Source: Tatumella punctata (GTDB lineage Bacteria; Pseudomonadota; Gammaproteobacteria; Enterobacterales; Enterobacteriaceae). Taken from it: 64,000 nt of DNA. The stretch covers positions 62,001-126,000 of the forward strand of contig NZ_BAAAFW010000058.1 in NCBI RefSeq assembly GCF_039523735.1, given 5' to 3'. Position numbers and translations under genes: made by a program. Every line of letters starts with the position of its first letter. Within the stretch, counting starts at the first letter, position 1. The notes under the pieces were generated by a model. It was not told the origin of the DNA and ran no database searches. It saw only the letters and a list, made by a program, of their open reading frames with translations. Shown in pieces: positions 60,515 to 64,000 of this stretch.

Positions 60515-61558
60515 CTATTGATACAGTGCTTTGCCGTTATTGTCTGTGATATTCGCTTTCCAGGCACTGCGAATTTGTGTCACTACCGATTCCGGCAGAG
60601 CAGCATAATCCAGACTTTCTGCGGTTTTTCCGCCGTTGTTATACGCCCAGTCGAAGAATTTCAGCACTGCCGCACCTTTTTCTGCATCCGCCTGTTTTTT
60701 ATACACCAGGATAAAAGTGGTGGATGAAATCGGCCACGCATCATCACCTTTCTGGTAGGTCAGGTCCTGAGCAAAGGTTTGCTGCCAGTCGGCACCTTTC
60801 GCAGAGTTACTGAAGCTTTTTTCGGACGGCAGAATCGCTTTACCGCTGGCATCGACCAGTTTGGTATAGGTCAGATTATTCTGTTTGGCATAAGCATACT
60901 CAACATAGCCGATAGATCCCGGCAGACGCTGAACAAAGGCAGCAACACCATCGTTACCTTTCCCGCCCAGACCGGTTGGCCAGTTGACCGTATTCCCTTT
61001 ACCAATTTTCTCCTTCCACTCATCATTCACCTTTGACAGGTAGCTGGTAAATACGAATGAGGTGCCTGAACCATCAGCACGGCGTACGACATTAATCGCC
61101 GTCGACGGCAACTTAACGCCCGGGTTCAGTTTCTCGATAGCCGGGTCATTCCACTTTTTAATGTTACCGAGGTAGATATCCCCGACAGTTTTACCGTCCA
61201 GCGTCAGCTCACCGGATTTGACGCCAGGCAGGTTCACTGCCAGTACCACGCCGCCAATCACCGTCGGAAACTGGAACAGACCGTTTTTCTGCAGATCTGC
61301 ATCACTCAGGGGCGCATCTGACGCACCAAAGTCAACGGTTTTGGCAATGATCTGTTTTACGCCACCGGAAGAACCAATACCCTGGTAGTTCACCTGGCTG
61401 CCATCGACCTTCTGGTAATCTGCTGCCCAACGGGCATAGACCGGCGCAGGAAAGGTGCCGCCAGCTCCGGTTAAGTTTGTCGCTGCAAAAGCAGAAACAG
61501 CACCAACAGACAGTGTCGCTGCCAGTACGCGGGCTACCGTATTACGCATCAGTGTCAT
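60515..61558 (-). CDS. pstS: PstS, periplasmic phosphate-binding protein
   Basis: PstS captures phosphate in the periplasm for PstCAB. ATG 61558 is preceded by GGAGGG and gives 347 residues (346 in E. coli); 74 further in-frame upstream codons cross the Pho boxes and are not coding. The signal peptide covers about 1-25 (SVGAVSAFA). Phosphate-binding segments are TGAGGTFPAPVY, GIGSSGGVKQI, DFGASDAPLSD and RRADGSGTSFVF. Confidence 0.98.
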   Translation of the reverse strand: MTLMRNTVARVLAATLSVGAVSAFAATNLTGAGGTFPAPVYARWAADYQKVDGSQVNYQGIGSSGGVKQIIAKTVDFGASDAPLSDADLQKNGLFQFPTVIGGVVLAVNLPGVKSGELTLDGKTVGDIYLGNIKKWNDPAIEKLNPGVKLPSTAINVVRRADGSGTSFVFTSYLSKVNDEWKEKIGKGNTVNWPTGLGGKGNDGVAAFVQRLPGSIGYVEYAYAKQNNLTYTKLVDASGKAILPSEKSFSNSAKGADWQQTFAQDLTYQKGDDAWPISSTTFILVYKKQADAEKGAAVLKFFDWAYNNGGKTAESLDYAALPESVVTQIRSAWKANITDNNGKALYQ

Positions 61559-61632
61559 ATTCCCTCCGGGGGAGTTAATCTCAGGCTCAGTGCCATTTTT
61601 AAATGAGTTTGTCATGCTGCACGAGGGAAAAT

Positions 61633-61683
61633 AGGACAGTTTGGTGACATTAATATGTAAGAAATATGACAGTTTTATGACAG
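61633..61683 (-). promoter_or_regulatory. Tandem Pho boxes upstream of pstS
   Basis: On the minus strand a near-consensus Pho box, CTGTCATAAAACTGTCATA, lies at 61665-61683. Plus-strand half-sites start at 61633, 61644, 61655 (degenerate), 61666 and 61677, all in exact 11-bp phase. Multiple PhoB dimers can bind, 75-125 nt before the pstS start. Confidence 0.93.
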
Positions 61684-61916
61684 CCACAGACCTGTCCGGC
61701 CGACCCGCGGATAAAAACCGGTAATAAAACCACCGCTCACAATGCCAGCAGACCACCTCCACGCAGATCAACAACCGCATTTTTTGCCACTTTACCCGGG
61801 GTCACGGTTGTTAACATTCCTGTCAGTACAGCGATAACGATATGAACTATCAGGTATTTTATTCGCGATATTGTAAATACTCCAGCCGAATGGTTGCAAA
61901 AGGAATTGCCGGGAGA

Positions 61917-61940
61917 GGCAGCCGCAAGGCTGCCTTTTTT
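61917..61940 (+). terminator. Orphan plus-strand terminator between pstS and gadC
   Basis: GGCAGCC/GGCTGCC with a GCAA loop followed by six T residues is a textbook plus-strand terminator. Both flanking genes are on the minus strand, so no known transcript needs it. It may end a small RNA or an antisense transcript from the pstS promoter region. A second GC-rich hairpin lies at 61966-61988 after gadC. Confidence 0.7.
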
Positions 61941-62026
61941 GCATCTGCCGGATGTTATACCGTACGGCGGGGAGCACGTTTCCCCGCCGCAGCACCAGTC
62001 ACAGACCCTGATCACCCGGGGTCGGA

Positions 62027-63571
62027 TTAATGTAACTTCTTATCATCGACAAAAATATGATGAGGTGAACGGGCACGCGGGTGGATAAAGAAATGGCCTT
62101 TATCTGCCGTATGCGCTTTAACCGGCTCCAGCCTGACATTCGAACCGGGAGCACCTTTTTTACCCATCGCATAAACAATGAACGGCAACGCCAGCACAAC
62201 CAGAAAACAGACCACCAGCAGGGTTACATAAATACTATTGTCGTGGCTGTCCGGCAGACCAGACGGCGGAAAGAACGAGACAATAAACGCAATCGCAGAC
62301 GTACAGAAGCCGATAATGGCAACCACCATTTTCACGCCCCGGCCTCCGGGAATATTAAAAGAACGTTTAAGGTCACCTTTCTTACACACCAGCACCAGAT
62401 ACCCGGCAAACAGCATGAAATAGCTGCACAGGTAAATCACCACCGTTAAAGCCAGGGCAATTAAAAATGACATATTATTCCCGCCACCGGTATTGGTCAG
62501 AATAATTAACGCAACCGATGTGATCAGCAACTGAGAAATCACCAGAGCCACAGGAACACCGTTTTTGTTCATTTTCGCGAAGCGTGCCGGCAGAATACCC
62601 TGCTGGGCGGTAACCAGCATACCGCGCGAAGGTCCGACAATCCACGCTGCTATCTCAGCCAGCACGCCTAACAGCAACAGTGCCGAAATAACTCTGACGA
62701 TCCATTCCAGACCCTGGCCAAAATGACCAATCAGAATACTGAAAGTCTGCATAACACCGGCGGATAAGTTGATCTGGTCTTTCGGGATAACCGAGGCAAT
62801 CGAAATACCGCCGACCGAGCTCAGGATAATCGCCACCACCATCAGCAACAGGATCGCCAGCGGATAATCGCGGCCGGGGTTGCTCATTTCGTTAACATGG
62901 GTGGCAGAAGCTTCAACGCCCATATAACTGAGGATAAACGCCACAAACACCACTAAGGTGCCTATTTGGGTGAAATCAGGAAAGAAAGTATTACGGCTCA
63001 TCTCGATGGCTACCGGTGCGCCCGATGCCAGATAACAGATAGCCAGCACGACCAGAATCAGCGCCGGTAACAGGATGCCGGCAAAGAAACCGGCTTTCGC
63101 AATCCTGGCCGTATTTTTCGTGCCCCCCAGCTGAGTCAGTGCCAGTCCCCATAAAATGACCAGTGCCGCAACGGTTTTCAGTAACGGATTGGTATTCAGC
63201 TCCGGCCATTTCAAAATATAGGACAGGGCCCCGAGCACAAAATACAGCATAGGAATAAAGCCAACCGCTATCTGTAAGTACCCAAACGAAATTGCCGCAA
63301 AGCCCCATTTTTTACCCAGGGTATTAGAAACCCAGGTAAAGACTCCCCCCTCCTGCCATCCTTCGACAGTCGCCATTTCTGCCGCACACAGACCCACCGG
63401 GATAAACCACAGAAATCCTCCGAGTAATAAGAAAAATATTAACGAGAATCCTGAGGTGGCAAAGGTCGGATATTCATAAACGGCCATGACCATCGATGCA
63501 GTAATGGCGAAAAAACCTAACAGCGTTAACTTTCTGGGGCTGATATTTGCGTTAGTCGTAGTCGTAGTCAT
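62027..63571 (-). CDS. gadC: GadC, glutamate/GABA antiporter
   Basis: GadC exchanges external glutamate for internal GABA, exporting the product of decarboxylation in acid resistance. The 514-residue protein (511 in E. coli) has twelve helices and the near-identical segment FFAITASMVMAVYEYPTFAT. The C-terminal plug that closes the pore at neutral pH is kept (KGHFFIHPRARSPHHI). It lies 91 nt after the decarboxylase gene, so gadB-gadC form one unit as in E. coli. Confidence 0.97.
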   Translation of the reverse strand: MTTTTTNANISPRKLTLLGFFAITASMVMAVYEYPTFATSGFSLIFFLLLGGFLWFIPVGLCAAEMATVEGWQEGGVFTWVSNTLGKKWGFAAISFGYLQIAVGFIPMLYFVLGALSYILKWPELNTNPLLKTVAALVILWGLALTQLGGTKNTARIAKAGFFAGILLPALILVVLAICYLASGAPVAIEMSRNTFFPDFTQIGTLVVFVAFILSYMGVEASATHVNEMSNPGRDYPLAILLLMVVAIILSSVGGISIASVIPKDQINLSAGVMQTFSILIGHFGQGLEWIVRVISALLLLGVLAEIAAWIVGPSRGMLVTAQQGILPARFAKMNKNGVPVALVISQLLITSVALIILTNTGGGNNMSFLIALALTVVIYLCSYFMLFAGYLVLVCKKGDLKRSFNIPGGRGVKMVVAIIGFCTSAIAFIVSFFPPSGLPDSHDNSIYVTLLVVCFLVVLALPFIVYAMGKKGAPGSNVRLEPVKAHTADKGHFFIHPRARSPHHIFVDDKKLH

Positions 63572-63662
63572 AAGGTTCTCCCGACAGCTGATTATTCTGT
63601 CCGATAATAATGCAGATGAAATTACCGGGGGGTTATCCCCCCCGGTTCAGATAACAGGGTAA

Positions 63663-64000
63663 TCAGCCGTGATTAAAGCCACTGGCTTCTTGTTCTGAAA
63701 GCGGTGCAACAATCGGATGCTGTTTGAAGTGTTCTAAGGCACGTTTAATATCATCAATTAACAGAGTCGCTAAGTCATAGCTAACCCCGTGACGTACCAG
63801 AATGCGCTGGATCACCAGGTCTTCACGGTGGGCGGGTAACGAGTAGGCAGGTACCTGCCAGCCACGGGAGCGCAGTTTATCCGCCAGGTCATACAGTGTA
63901 TAACCGCCGGTATTCTGACCCTCTTTGACTTTCCAGGCCAGCGCAGGGATCCCTTTGCTGCTGTCACCGTCAAACAGAATTTCAAACGGCCCCAGACGAC
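63663..64000 (-). CDS. gadB: Glutamate decarboxylase, C-terminal end (cut by window)
   Basis: The last 112 codons of a PLP-dependent glutamate decarboxylase are visible. The sequence contains YTLYDLADKLRSRGWQVPAY, matching GadB YTLYDL..RLRGWQVPA, and ends EASGFNHG, keeping a penultimate His where GadB His465 closes the active site at neutral pH. Other parts (LPAHREDLVIQRILVRHG) differ clearly from E. coli GadA/GadB, so it belongs to a different branch of the family. The reaction consumes a proton and yields GABA for GadC. Confidence 0.9.
   Translation of the reverse strand, partial: RLGPFEILFDGDSSKGIPALAWKVKEGQNTGGYTLYDLADKLRSRGWQVPAYSLPAHREDLVIQRILVRHGVSYDLATLLIDDIKRALEHFKQHPIVAPLSEQEASGFNHG

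Noticed and set aside
61737..62015. 92-codon minus-strand frame with a hydrophobic segment between pstS and gadC
   Set aside because: It spans two hairpins, has no ribosome site, and I do not recognise the protein; kept only as a possible remnant.

Overview
This window is chromosomal DNA of a member of the Enterobacterales. Almost every housekeeping gene aligns by eye with its Escherichia coli counterpart, and several E. coli gene neighbourhoods are kept: ugpBAEC, rpoH-ftsX-ftsE-ftsY-rsmD-yhhLMN-tusA-yhhQ-dcrB, ibpA-yidQ-yidR, yidA-gyrB-recF-dnaN-dnaA/rpmH-rnpA-yidD-yidC-mnmE and pstSCAB-phoU. A single ibpA without ibpB and a ketogluconate-type regulator/isomerase pair next to ghrB point to the Erwiniaceae (Erwinia/Pantoea/Tatumella group). 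The genus is an inference and cannot be fixed from this window.

Layout: 1-4.2 kb holds the glycerol-3-phosphate importer ugpBAEC behind tandem Pho boxes. 4.2-13.3 kb holds panM, rpoH, the ftsYEX division/secretion genes, rsmD, small membrane genes, tusA, the queuosine-precursor transporter yhhQ and dcrB. 13.5-18.0 kb holds proP, hemB, queH, an orphan ssuE and pptA. 18.4-25.9 kb is an accessory operon: a PRD protein, a glycine-rich SFCGS protein, DUF4312, two polytopic membrane proteins (DUF4311, DUF4310), an amidohydrolase, a DgaE-type PLP ammonia lyase, a KDGP aldolase and a PRD/EIIB/EIIA regulator. 25.9-33.4 kb holds dnaTC, tag, a LacI regulator with kguE-like and ghrB genes, avtA and eamA. 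33.4-37.9 kb holds heat-shock ibpA, yidQ, yidR, three tandem DUF1471 peptide genes and yidA. 38.0-48.7 kb is the dnaA region. 48.9-51.3 kb holds a double-winged-helix GntR regulator and the qmcA/nfeD pair. 51.4-55.3 kb is a class II microcin cluster (C39-peptidase ABC exporter, HlyD adaptor, 74-residue precursor). 55.6-61.7 kb holds an aromatic-acid-type MFS transporter and phoU-pstBACS behind tandem Pho boxes. 62.0-64.0 kb holds gadC and the 3' end of a glutamate decarboxylase gene.

How the genes work together: ugp and pst form a visible PhoB regulon. rpoH and ibpA form a heat-shock pair, with a sigma-32 promoter and a ROSE-like thermometer before ibpA and DnaA boxes before rpoH. The accessory operon most likely imports an acylated amino-sugar acid, deacylates it, removes ammonia and splits the KDGP product to pyruvate and glyceraldehyde-3-phosphate. 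Its membrane components belong to families without a described function. The microcin cluster has everything needed for export but no recognisable immunity gene. These two are the best candidates for new biology. No rRNA, tRNA, CRISPR array, IS element or prophage was seen.
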